Translations under genes and position numbers: made by a program
NCBI GenBank assembly: GCA_018818235.1
Contig: JAHISE010000150.1
Span: forward strand, 1-6,026
DNA from: Patescibacteria group bacterium
GTDB lineage: Bacteria; Patescibacteriota; Gracilibacteria; Peribacterales; Peribacteraceae
Reading direction: 5' to 3'
Length of the DNA: 6,026 nt
Notes under the pieces: generated by a model
Database searches by the model: none
What the model saw: the letters and a program-made list of their open reading frames with translations, nothing else
What the model was told of the DNA's origin: nothing
Part shown: one piece after another, positions 1-6,026 of the stretch
Numbering within the stretch: the first letter of the stretch is position 1
Layout: every line of letters begins with the position of its first letter

Positions 1-22
1 GACCTTCGCTAAAGCTACGGTC
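1..22. repeat. Imperfect palindrome at the left edge
   Basis: Bases 1-4 (GACC) pair with 19-22 (GGTC), 6 pairs with 17, and 8-10 pair with 13-15 around the core CGCTAAAGC. The remaining opposed positions, 5/18 and 7/16, are mismatched. The motif resembles short palindromes that I recall as abundant between genes of Patescibacteria/CPR genomes, but I cannot confirm copy number from one copy. Confidence 0.45.
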
Positions 23-46
23 GGCAGGCGGAATTGTAGCCCGACG

Positions 47-86
47 GGGCGGCGGTCGCAAAAATTCGCGCGCCCGACCGCCGCCC
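47..86. repeat. Perfect 12-bp GC-rich inverted repeat (hairpin)
   Basis: GGGCGGCGGTCG at 47-58 is the exact reverse complement of CGACCGCCGCCC at 75-86, with a 16-nt spacer. Eleven of the twelve pairs are G-C, so an RNA hairpin from either strand would be very stable. Neither side is followed by a T-run, so it is not a canonical intrinsic terminator. It could still stop transcription or protect the 3' end of the minus-strand operon message, whose last stop codon is about 77 nt upstream on that strand. Confidence 0.75.
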
Positions 87-109
87 TCCCTCCAAAACGA
101 CCCGCTTGC

Positions 110-137
110 CGGCCATAGCCGCTGCGACGGCTGGCCG
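110..137. repeat. Bulged hairpin just downstream of the TIR gene
   Basis: GGCCA (111-115) plus GCCG (118-121) pairs with CGGCTGGCC (128-136). A two-base bulge (116-117) interrupts the first arm, C110 with G137 adds one more pair, and the loop is six bases. On the minus strand it begins about 25 nt after the TIR stop codon, where a terminator would be expected. The nearest T-rich stretch after it is only TTTT at about 94-97 and is not adjacent, so a Rho-independent terminator is possible but poorly supported. Confidence 0.5.
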
Positions 138-162
138 TTTCTAGGCGATTTCCAGCTGCTCT

Positions 163-1206
163 TTATTTATTCAGTTTTTGATAAATAATATCAACAAGCT
201 CCTTAACGCTTGTACTTCTTAAATCAATGTAACCGACTGTATCCGGCATTCCTGGTAGCTCAGTGTCATCGAGTCGAACAGGAAGGATGTACTCTCCACC
301 ATTTTTGAGTGCCCTTGCTTGCGCATTTTGCCTCTCATGATTTGTCCATGCTTTCTTTGCGTATGGTTCTGAGATCAACACCAAGCAGTATCGACCATGT
401 TTTGAGTAAATGTCTGCAAAGAAGTCATACAAATTCGTACCCCAAAGACGAACTTTAATATCTTGGAATTGATCATAAAATACATTAAAGCCGTTTGCCT
501 GTACGGCAGTTGCAATTTCTTCTGCTAATTTAATATCTTCACTTGCATAAGAAACAACTAAGTCATACTCGTGTGCTCGCTCAGTGTCATCTTCACCTTT
601 GGTTTCAAAGTCAGGAGAGGCTACCTTTCGTGCCACTCCAAGGTAATCCAATCCGTCAACAGTGATATACATTCCTCCGTTCTCAATGGTGAGTTGATCT
701 ACATTACCTTCTGCAACATAGTCTCTTTCCTTAAGGATATCTGCGTTAAAAAGGTACTGATTTTTTGGAATACCAAGTAAATCACAAAAACCGTCGACTT
801 CAATTTGTTCCAATTTATACCTCTGTGGAGACATCCTACGTCGTAGCTCTAAAGCTCCTAATATATATCTTTGAATTGCGTGATCTGACTTTGGTTCGGG
901 TTCTGGCGTAGTTGTAAGAATGACCTCCTCGTAGCTCTTTTCATCTTCGAATAAATTAAGATCAATACGTGCCTTTGCTCTTGCCAATGTTCTTGCTTCA
1001 AGTTGAGGGAACGGATTTTTGGTATTTAGATTGAAGAGTACGTACTCCTCTGTATAACTTAATCTCTCGTTGAAGTAATGGATATTCTTTGGTGAATCGT
1101 CAGTGACAGCATGCACTCTATAACACCAGTTTAGATTGTTCGAGTCACGATACGAGTGTCCATTAAGTACAAAGCCCCTATATTCAATTTCTACGGAGTC
1201 GGACAT
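163..1206 (-). CDS. TIR-domain effector with N-terminal accessory and winged-helix-like domains
   Basis: This 347-residue protein ends in a TIR domain (about 213-345). The first strand is YDLVVSYASED (214-224), followed by a BB-loop region with the LWG motif (254-256), the strand CLVLISEPY (274-282) and a late strand YILPVRLDD (306-314). W287-x3-E291 matches the position of the catalytic glutamate in NAD-cleaving TIR enzymes such as SARM1. NADase or cyclic ADP-ribose synthase activity is therefore plausible but not proven by sequence. Residues 1 to about 95 form a domain I do not recognise, ending in an Ala-rich helix (ARTLARAKARID), followed by a TTTPEPEP linker (98-105). Residues about 108-193 look like a winged helix, with a wing-like YITVDGLDYL at 180-189. 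No signal peptide or membrane segment is evident, so it should be cytoplasmic. The ATG lies inside the 3' end of the peptidase gene (16-nt overlap) and has no Shine-Dalgarno sequence, so it is probably translated by coupling. Likely role: toxic or signalling arm of the restriction operon (inference). Confidence 0.92.
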   Translation of the reverse strand: MSDSVEIEYRGFVLNGHSYRDSNNLNWCYRVHAVTDDSPKNIHYFNERLSYTEEYVLFNLNTKNPFPQLEARTLARAKARIDLNLFEDEKSYEEVILTTTPEPEPKSDHAIQRYILGALELRRRMSPQRYKLEQIEVDGFCDLLGIPKNQYLFNADILKERDYVAEGNVDQLTIENGGMYITVDGLDYLGVARKVASPDFETKGEDDTERAHEYDLVVSYASEDIKLAEEIATAVQANGFNVFYDQFQDIKVRLWGTNLYDFFADIYSKHGRYCLVLISEPYAKKAWTNHERQNAQARALKNGGEYILPVRLDDTELPGMPDTVGYIDLRSTSVKELVDIIYQKLNK

Positions 1207-1529
1207 ATTTTGGAGTTTAAGGATAAATTACGTGGTTCAATTTTCTTATGGTAGCCAACATAGGTACGCATAAGGCTCTTCCAAAGTTTGCCGTGATTGG
1301 GAACATGAAAGTGTAGTAGTTCGTGAACAATGACGTATTTTTGAAACTCACGTGATTGAAATAGTAAATCCTCAGAAAATGACACCCACCCCTTTGTTGA
1401 GCAGGACGCCCATTTTCTAGTCATCTTTTGCACTCTTACTTGTGTCGGTTCAACATTAAGCTTCCTAGCCCACCAGTGGACTCTTCTCTTAAAATGTTCT
1501 GCTCTTTGCTGATGTTCCTTTGCATTCAT
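1191..1529 (-). CDS. Short YgjP-like (DUF45/M48-type) zinc metallopeptidase
   Basis: This 112-residue protein has the zinc-protease motif HELLH at 69-73, with E70 as the catalytic base. A third probable ligand, H79, sits in NHGKLW, giving HExxH-x5-H as in YgjP/SprT-like peptidases. Ahead of it, TRKWASCSTKGWVSFSEDL (37-55) matches the family's typical W-(G/A)-S-C region. At 112 residues it is about half the length I recall for E. coli YgjP and holds little beyond the catalytic core; the first 35 residues are basic and helical. Its ATG overlaps the hsdR stop codon as ATGA, and its own 3' end overlaps the TIR gene by 16 nt, so hsdR, peptidase and TIR are probably translated in series. Small peptidases of this kind often sit next to hsdR, but I know of no established substrate. 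Options are DNA-protein crosslinks, HsdR turnover or processing of the TIR protein, all inference. Confidence 0.87.
   Translation of the reverse strand: MNAKEHQQRAEHFKRRVHWWARKLNVEPTQVRVQKMTRKWASCSTKGWVSFSEDLLFQSREFQKYVIVHELLHFHVPNHGKLWKSLMRTYVGYHKKIEPRNLSLNSKICPTP
1526..1529 (-). promoter_or_regulatory. ATGA stop/start overlap coupling hsdR to the peptidase gene
   Basis: On the minus strand the hsdR stop TGA (1526-1528) and the peptidase start ATG (1527-1529) share bases in ATGA. No Shine-Dalgarno sequence precedes the ATG, so termination-reinitiation by the ribosome finishing hsdR is the likely way the peptidase is translated. The arrangement also supports TGA being a true stop here. Confidence 0.85.
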
Positions 1530-4444
1530 ACGCGCTCTATAGAAAGAATTTGATCGGCAATATCAACCATACGTCTGCCATCAATCGCTTTTAGGAGGGT
1601 TTTATACATTTCTGCTTTCAGCTGCCTTAATTCATCGGAGTTGCTTCTATAATTTGGAAAACGCTGATATGCATTTTCTAATTCTTTTGCGAGTCCGATA
1701 GAGTCGCGGATTCCTTCCTGCTTTAAAACCCAATAAATCGTAAACGCATTTGTGCCTAATCCTGTTTTCCCTCTTTCTTTTTCAGCATCAATGCGCTCGT
1801 GCATCAAAGCTTCGATCTTTTTCATAGCCTCCTGAGTAGAAATTTGTCGATCTTCCAAGTTTTCCAGAATTCGTGTAGCACGTATGGCTATGGGGATCAG
1901 ATAAGGTTCTTCATCACCGTGCTCCTCTGCTGTTTGCTGGAGACTTCGAATTAAGTTTATAACCTTGGCCGTTTCTGAACCTTTCTTTTTCTTAAGTGAT
2001 GCAAGAGTTTCTACATCAAATTCAACTGCTTTTGTTAGCTTATCAAGACCGTGCACAGTGGCATTTTTGCGTACTAACTCTTCTGTTTTATGAGCAATAC
2101 CTTCGAAAAAATTCGTTTTTACACCATAGGCATTCCGTAGCATGACATACAAATCTGCCAGTAAATTATACTCCTCAACGTAGTCGCGTAGTTCAGCGGA
2201 TGGAGAAAGGATTTCATACAGGCTTTCCAGTTCTTTAAAGAAATCTACGAATGCCTGACGTTTTTCTTTGTCCAGAAAAACATCATAAAGCAGTTTTTCC
2301 AGTTTTTCATCATTCGTACCGCCACCTGACGACTCTAAATACTCCTTTCCCTTGCTGCCTATAAGCTCTTTAAAACGAGCCATGAGGACATCCAGATTTT
2401 CAATGATTCCACTAACATCCTCAGCATCGAATGCCAGTGCTTTATTAAGATCTTTGAGAACTCCGACAAAATCAATGATTAGACCACATGGTTTCTTGAT
2501 TCCTTCTCCATCTTCATACGGTCGATTGACGCGCGCAACCGCTTGCAGTAGCACATGATCTCTCATTGGTTTATCCAAATACATGCAATAAAGTACCGGC
2601 GCGTCATATCCGGTAAGCAGTTTGTCTGTGACAATAAATATTTTGGGGTTTTCGCTTGGCTTCGGAAATAATTTACGCACGTTTTTTTCATCTTCTTCGC
2701 CGATCTGATGCTTTGCCGCAAGCGGTCTTTCTTCGGCATCATTCACATTCTCCGTATAGATAGGCACAGTGTATTCAGGTGGCAAATACTTATCCAAAGC
2801 TTCTTTGTAGAGTGCGCAGGCTTCACGATCTATTGCAACTAAAAATGCCTTGTATCCCAAAGGTTGAACGTTTTCCTTAAAATGGTTAGCAATAAACTGT
2901 GCCACTTTTTCAATGTGATCATCTGACTTTAAAAATGCTTTTGTGCGCACGGCTCGATCGAGAATCTTATTCAAATCCTCCACGTCTGATATCCCTTCAG
3001 ATTCTGCAATATTCAGAAACTCAGCATCCAGCAGTTCTTCCGGCAGTCTGTGAGTATTCGGTGAAAGCTGATGACGTAGTACAACAGTTGTACCATCTTC
3101 GATGGATTCACGGATTGAATACTTGTCTAAATACCCTTTGTCATCCTCCTTGCCGAAAATTTTGAATGTTCCTTTGCCGTACGAAGTTTTATCGATGGGT
3201 GTACCCGTAAAACCAATAAGAGTCGCATTCGGCAATGCACCCATGAGATAATTACCCAGATCGCCTCCTGTTGAGCGGTGTGCTTCATCAATGAGTACGA
3301 AGAAGTCCTCTCGTGTACAACTGTCTTTTCGAATGCCATCAAACTTGTGAATCATGGAAATAATGAGTCCACGGAAATCCTGATCAAGTAGCTCCTGCAA
3401 CTTTCTTTTTCTCGTCGCATATTCAATCTTCACGTCCAGTCCCTGCATTTCGCCGACAAGTGTTTCCACCCAACCGGAAAGTTGTGTTTGTAGTTCGTTT
3501 CTGTCGATCATGAGCATGACTGTGGCACCCGGAAACTGCTTCTTGTCTTCCAAGATCATTCGGGCAGCAGTGATAAGCGTAAATGTCTTTCCGGAACCCT
3601 GTGTATGCCAAACCAATCCTGTTTTCCTCTTCTCTTCTCTGCATCGTCCCATAACTTTCTGCACGGCTCTTGTCTGATGTTGACGTAAGACTGCTTTTCG
3701 CAATTCATCATCCTTAATGAAAAAAAGAATCCATTCTTTTAGCATGGTCAAAAATCGCTCCTTATCAAAAAATGATTGCACAGCATCCTTGTAGGTATCA
3801 GATTTTTTCTCTTTCCACGGCACAATATCCTTTCTGCTATAGTTCCATGTTACGCCATAGAAATACTCAATAAGGTGCGTTACGTTGAAAACCTGAGGAG
3901 AGAGTAGCAATTCTGGCGTTTCACGTTCGTAACGGCGAAGTTGTTTTACTGCTCTTTCCATGGCATCAGGAAGTTTCGGATTCTTATTTTCGACAATAGC
4001 CACCGGAACGCCGTTGATAAGAAAAATAACGTCAGCCCTGTTCCCTTTCTCATTCCCATCCTTGTACTTCCATTCATACGTTACTTGAAAGACATTGCGA
4101 GATAGGTCTTCGTAGTCAATCAGTGCGATATTGCGCTGCCTTTGCTCTTCTTCACTGTAGATGCTTCTCTTGCCTCGTAACCATTCCAGAATTTCACGAT
4201 TTCCTGCTATGGTAGCGGGCGAAGCCTCCATGCGCTGGATGATAGACTGCACGTTTTCCGGTGTAACAACTTCAGGATTAAGCCGTAGCAGCGATTCTTC
4301 CAGTTCTTTGTAGAAGAAAATACCAGATTCACCCTGACGCTTCGAGATCGCTTCTGAATCTGAAATGGTGTCCCAGCCGATTGAGGCTGCGTGTTTTACG
4401 AGTGTGAATTGTACGGTTCCGGCTTCGTTTGCGAGGTGATCCAT
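1526..4444 (-). CDS. hsdR: Type I restriction enzyme R subunit (endonuclease and ATP-dependent translocase)
   Basis: This 972-residue protein has the full type I R-subunit order. The N-terminal PD-(D/E)xK nuclease has D138, E152 and K154 (in VENK), with the RecB-like Q168-x3-Y172. The D/E/K spacing equals what I recall for EcoR124I. The SF2 helicase follows: Walker A HTQGSGKT (280-287), DEAH 386-389, motif III GFTGTP (411-416), motif V VTDKLLTGYDAP (605-616) and motif VI QAVARVNRP (634-642). From about 690 on, a charged, mostly helical C-terminal region probably docks on the methyltransferase. The enzyme translocates unmodified DNA with ATP and cuts at a distance from the HsdS target. All catalytic residues seen are intact and there is no frameshift, so it is probably active. 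The start is the ATG 17 nt after the dinD stop; the gap is pyrimidine-rich (CTCCTCAATCTTTCTT) without a ribosome-binding site. The downstream peptidase overlaps by 4 nt. Confidence 0.97.
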   Translation of the reverse strand: MDHLANEAGTVQFTLVKHAASIGWDTISDSEAISKRQGESGIFFYKELEESLLRLNPEVVTPENVQSIIQRMEASPATIAGNREILEWLRGKRSIYSEEEQRQRNIALIDYEDLSRNVFQVTYEWKYKDGNEKGNRADVIFLINGVPVAIVENKNPKLPDAMERAVKQLRRYERETPELLLSPQVFNVTHLIEYFYGVTWNYSRKDIVPWKEKKSDTYKDAVQSFFDKERFLTMLKEWILFFIKDDELRKAVLRQHQTRAVQKVMGRCREEKRKTGLVWHTQGSGKTFTLITAARMILEDKKQFPGATVMLMIDRNELQTQLSGWVETLVGEMQGLDVKIEYATRKRKLQELLDQDFRGLIISMIHKFDGIRKDSCTREDFFVLIDEAHRSTGGDLGNYLMGALPNATLIGFTGTPIDKTSYGKGTFKIFGKEDDKGYLDKYSIRESIEDGTTVVLRHQLSPNTHRLPEELLDAEFLNIAESEGISDVEDLNKILDRAVRTKAFLKSDDHIEKVAQFIANHFKENVQPLGYKAFLVAIDREACALYKEALDKYLPPEYTVPIYTENVNDAEERPLAAKHQIGEEDEKNVRKLFPKPSENPKIFIVTDKLLTGYDAPVLYCMYLDKPMRDHVLLQAVARVNRPYEDGEGIKKPCGLIIDFVGVLKDLNKALAFDAEDVSGIIENLDVLMARFKELIGSKGKEYLESSGGGTNDEKLEKLLYDVFLDKEKRQAFVDFFKELESLYEILSPSAELRDYVEEYNLLADLYVMLRNAYGVKTNFFEGIAHKTEELVRKNATVHGLDKLTKAVEFDVETLASLKKKKGSETAKVINLIRSLQQTAEEHGDEEPYLIPIAIRATRILENLEDRQISTQEAMKKIEALMHERIDAEKERGKTGLGTNAFTIYWVLKQEGIRDSIGLAKELENAYQRFPNYRSNSDELRQLKAEMYKTLLKAIDGRRMVDIADQILSIERV

Positions 4445-4461
4445 AAGAAAGATTGAGGAGA

Positions 4462-5301
4462 TTATTTGAGCTTCTTCGATGGTTTATTAAGCTTCTTCTG
4501 CTCCGAAGCCAGGCGACGTTTTACTTTTTGCATGTCTTCGGCGGGAGGAAGTTTTTCGGGAACAATGTCACGGTCAGTGAGTATTTTCCGTACATCTGTA
4601 TTGTTTTTTACATGTGCACCGGTAACCGATTCTTCGCTGCGTAAATCTTTTTGCTGAATCTGTACATTCGTGACTTCGGTCGCAAAATCCTTTGCTTTTA
4701 TTGTTACCGCGGGAAGAAAATCCGCCAACGCTCTTTTTTTCGGTACACCAAGACGCTGTTTCATGTCTTGTGTCTTCACTCCTCCAAAAAGTGCGGCATC
4801 CCCTTTACTGCGCACCCGTCCGAATCCTTTTTCATCTATACCCCTTTCGTACATCAGTCGCGAAAGCTCTTTCTCCGAAAGCGATAATTTCTCTCTTGCC
4901 TGCAGCCGTTCCCATTCCGCAATTCGCTCTGCAATAATCTCCTGCTTCCTCGTTTGCACGGCAAAATAGTTCATGGCAAACGCGATCTCTTCTTTGCGCG
5001 GGTTGCCGTTCTGAGCGATTAGATAGCAAGCGTAACGGGTGAGCTTCATATCAGGTACCTCCCTTTGGCTTCCGGAACCGATCTCGACCATTTTGCTGAC
5101 GTCGGCAAAATGGTCAGAAATGGCGTGTTTATTCGATTCGCAGGCAATTTTCGCTTTATTGACAACCTCCAGAAAGTTCCGCCATTGGTCATATCCGAGG
5201 AGCGTTTGAAGCTCCCGCGCAAGCCAGTATTCCGTTCCATCCTCAGTATGTACGAAGTCTTCAAATTGTTTGTGCAGGCGAGTAATGAGTTCTTGCTTCA
5301 T
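4462..5301 (-). CDS. dinD: DNA-damage-inducible protein D family (DinD)
   Basis: This 279-residue protein is close to the length of E. coli DinD (about 275). Conserved blocks run in the expected order: ARELQTLLGYDQWRNF (28-43), AKIACESN (50-57), DHFADVSKMVEIGSG (63-77), LTRYACYLIAQNGNPRKEEIAFA (87-109) and YFAVQTRKQE (112-121). The N-terminal half is the BRO-N/KilA-like fold typical of the family. The C-terminal half is basic and lysine-rich, ending KKLNKPSKKLK, consistent with nucleic-acid contact. E. coli DinD is SOS-induced and inhibits RecA-promoted strand exchange; transferring that role here is inference. The gene lies 12 nt after hsdS and 17 nt before hsdR. No LexA-type box or separate promoter is visible, so it is probably expressed with the restriction genes. 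The gap before the ATG is pyrimidine-rich with no Shine-Dalgarno sequence. G+C is higher (about 50% in sampled lines) than in hsdS. A 30-bp palindrome sits over codons 63-72. Confidence 0.94.
   Translation of the reverse strand: MKQELITRLHKQFEDFVHTEDGTEYWLARELQTLLGYDQWRNFLEVVNKAKIACESNKHAISDHFADVSKMVEIGSGSQREVPDMKLTRYACYLIAQNGNPRKEEIAFAMNYFAVQTRKQEIIAERIAEWERLQAREKLSLSEKELSRLMYERGIDEKGFGRVRSKGDAALFGGVKTQDMKQRLGVPKKRALADFLPAVTIKAKDFATEVTNVQIQQKDLRSEESVTGAHVKNNTDVRKILTDRDIVPEKLPPAEDMQKVKRRLASEQKKLNKPSKKLK
5086..5115. repeat. 30-bp near-perfect palindrome inside dinD
   Basis: GACCATTTTGC at 5086-5096 is the exact reverse complement of GCAAAATGGTC at 5105-5115. The eight bases between continue the symmetry through GACGTC (5098-5103), with only 5097/5104 mismatched (a T-G wobble). 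Fourteen of fifteen pairs match. It spans exactly codons 63-72 of dinD (D-H-F-A-D-V-S-K-M-V) on the minus strand. In mRNA it would form a long hairpin with almost no loop; in DNA it could be a dimer binding site or cruciform. The peptide is conserved in the family as I know it, so part of the symmetry is imposed by the protein. Confidence 0.85.
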
Positions 5302-5313
5302 AGAGAAAAGAGG

Positions 5314-6026
5314 TTAAGAGATTTCGGAAACATCTATCTCAAGATCATTTACGCGGATTTCTCCGGTCATCAGTTGATTGAGAAGTGATTGGAATAATTC
5401 TTGTAATGTTTTGCGCTTGCCTTCATGAATTGAAATTTTCTGATCAAGTATCTGTAGCTGTTCTGCAATTTCTTTCTGCTCACTTAATTTAGGCATAGGA
5501 ATGGGAAGGTTCTGCAAAACTGATTGACTGATGTTGGTAATAGCAACTTTTCCAGAAAGGGAAACAAGATATGAACGAGTTGCAGGCAGACGTAAATAAT
5601 AAACGAGAAAATCAGGATTTATTTCCGAGTTAGATAAACGACAACGTATTAGAAATCCACAGAATGTTACTGGCTCGTTAATTGATCTAAATAACGCTGA
5701 CCAACCCACGCCTTCTTGTTTCAAAGAAGATCTAACGAAAAGAATATCTTGATCTTTAAGTATAAAATCAGGAGCAAGCTTTTTATTGATTCTATACAGT
5801 TTTGAACAGTCAACAGTTGCAGTCTTACTAAACATATTCAAGACATCAATTGTCAGCGTTCCTGAACCACGTTCACCACGACTAAAATTTACCCCATTCT
5901 TCATTGAAGACACATTTCCCAAAGAAACAACTTTCCAACTCTCCGGCACTAAACCAATCTCCGTCTCCTTTTGTTTCTCTCCGTGCAACCCTTTCGTAAA
6001 TAATTGTTCCATGGCAGCCTGTTTCA
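5314..6026 (-). CDS. hsdS: Type I restriction-modification specificity subunit, C-terminal part (5' end beyond window)
   Basis: About 236 codons are visible, roughly the second half of a specificity subunit (usually about 400-450 residues). The ATG at 6012 is internal: the frame continues upstream as KQAA to the window edge, and KQAAMEQLFTKGLHGE is the end of the central conserved helix. ETEIGLVPESWKVVSLG then opens the second target-recognition domain, running to about the KVAITNISQSVLQNLPIPMP stretch. The C-terminal conserved helix follows (LSEQKEIAEQLQILD to LLNQLMTGEIRV). HsdS binds one half of a bipartite DNA target per recognition domain and bridges two HsdM and the HsdR subunits; only the domain for the second half-site is seen, and its specificity cannot be read by eye. 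G+C is low (about 35%). dinD starts 12 nt after its TAA stop, and hsdM is expected upstream, outside the window. Confidence 0.95.
   Translation of the reverse strand, partial: KQAAMEQLFTKGLHGEKQKETEIGLVPESWKVVSLGNVSSMKNGVNFSRGERGSGTLTIDVLNMFSKTATVDCSKLYRINKKLAPDFILKDQDILFVRSSLKQEGVGWSALFRSINEPVTFCGFLIRCRLSNSEINPDFLVYYLRLPATRSYLVSLSGKVAITNISQSVLQNLPIPMPKLSEQKEIAEQLQILDQKISIHEGKRKTLQELFQSLLNQLMTGEIRVNDLEIDVSEIS

Larger units (their letters stand above)
1..162. repeat. GC-rich, inverted-repeat-dense intergenic segment, probably part of a dispersed repeat
   Basis: By hand count about two thirds of bases 1-150 are G or C, far above the adjoining TIR gene (about 33-40% in sampled lines). The change occurs within about 20 bases of the TIR stop codon. 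The segment contains an imperfect palindrome at 1-22, a 12-bp perfect inverted repeat at 47-86 and a bulged hairpin at 110-137. On the minus strand it also has closely spaced G-runs at about 75-93. Two minus-strand frames and one plus-strand frame stay open through most of it, but with arginine/proline/glycine-rich translations that look like GC-driven artefacts. I see no tRNA, CRISPR or transposase. Calling it a dispersed repeat is inference from composition and structure; the left boundary is outside the window. Confidence 0.55.

Noticed and set aside
47..137. Classical Rho-independent terminator after the TIR gene
   Set aside because: The hairpins are strong but no T-run follows directly on either strand, so they are listed as repeats only.
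2..185. Open frames on both strands through the GC-rich segment
   Set aside because: High G+C removes stop codons; the translations are Arg/Pro/Gly-rich, and the one running into the TIR gene ends in its antisense sequence. No start, ribosome site or family match was seen.
1526..1528. TGA recoded as glycine, as in Gracilibacteria/SR1
   Set aside because: The TGA lies at the natural end of HsdR and overlaps the next start as ATGA, and no in-frame TGA interrupts any of the conserved genes.
4651..5388. Several plus-strand open frames antisense to dinD, and others inside hsdR and the TIR gene
   Set aside because: They are low-complexity or Ser/Phe/Arg-rich shadows of strongly conserved minus-strand genes, with no recognisable domain.
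5302..5460. LexA/SOS operator in front of dinD
   Set aside because: No CTGT-N8-ACAG or GAAC-N4-GTTC pattern was found in the gap or in the end of hsdS.
6010..6012. ATG at 6012 as the start of a short 232-residue specificity protein
   Set aside because: The frame is open upstream to the window edge, and the residues just before and after the ATG belong to the central conserved helix of a full-length HsdS, so the gene is cut by the window rather than short.
5314..6026. Phase-variable repeat tract or inversion site in hsdS
   Set aside because: No long homopolymer, short tandem repeat or inverted repeat shared with another hsdS copy is visible; an inversion partner would have to lie outside the window.

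Overview
The window carries one block of five co-directional genes on the minus strand, read from right to left. They are the 3' part of a type I restriction-modification specificity gene (hsdS, cut by the right window edge), dinD (DNA-damage-inducible protein D family), hsdR (type I restriction/translocase subunit, complete), a short YgjP-like zinc metallopeptidase gene, and a three-part TIR-domain protein. Spacing is very tight: 12 nt between hsdS and dinD, 17 nt between dinD and hsdR, a 4-nt stop/start overlap between hsdR and the peptidase, and a 16-nt overlap between the peptidase and the TIR gene. This looks like a single operon with translational coupling. The methyltransferase gene hsdM is not in the window and most likely lies beyond the right edge, upstream of hsdS. 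No convincing plus-strand gene is present.

The likely logic is a defence island. HsdS gives DNA target specificity, HsdR carries the nuclease (D-ExK) and SF2 translocase, and the operon adds accessory proteins. DinD is related to an E. coli protein that modulates RecA. The peptidase resembles proteases of the YgjP/SprT type. The TIR protein keeps the W-x3-E glutamate of NAD-cleaving TIR enzymes and could be a cell-suicide or signalling arm backing up the restriction enzyme. The restriction core and DinD are familiar families; the coupled peptidase-TIR tail and the uncharacterised N-terminal half of the TIR protein are the least explained parts.

Left of the operon (1-162) the composition jumps to about two-thirds G+C, against roughly 35-50% in the genes. 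This stretch holds no credible gene but several inverted repeats, and looks like part of a dispersed intergenic repeat running off the left edge. Its palindrome with the core TTCGCTAAAGCTACGG resembles repeats I associate with Patescibacteria/CPR genomes. That is recollection rather than a search result, so the organism assignment is weak. All three stop codons are used as stops (TAA, TGA, TAG), which fits genetic code 11. None of the four visible starts has a clear Shine-Dalgarno sequence; the two true intergenic gaps are pyrimidine-rich instead. A 30-bp near-perfect palindrome lies inside dinD.
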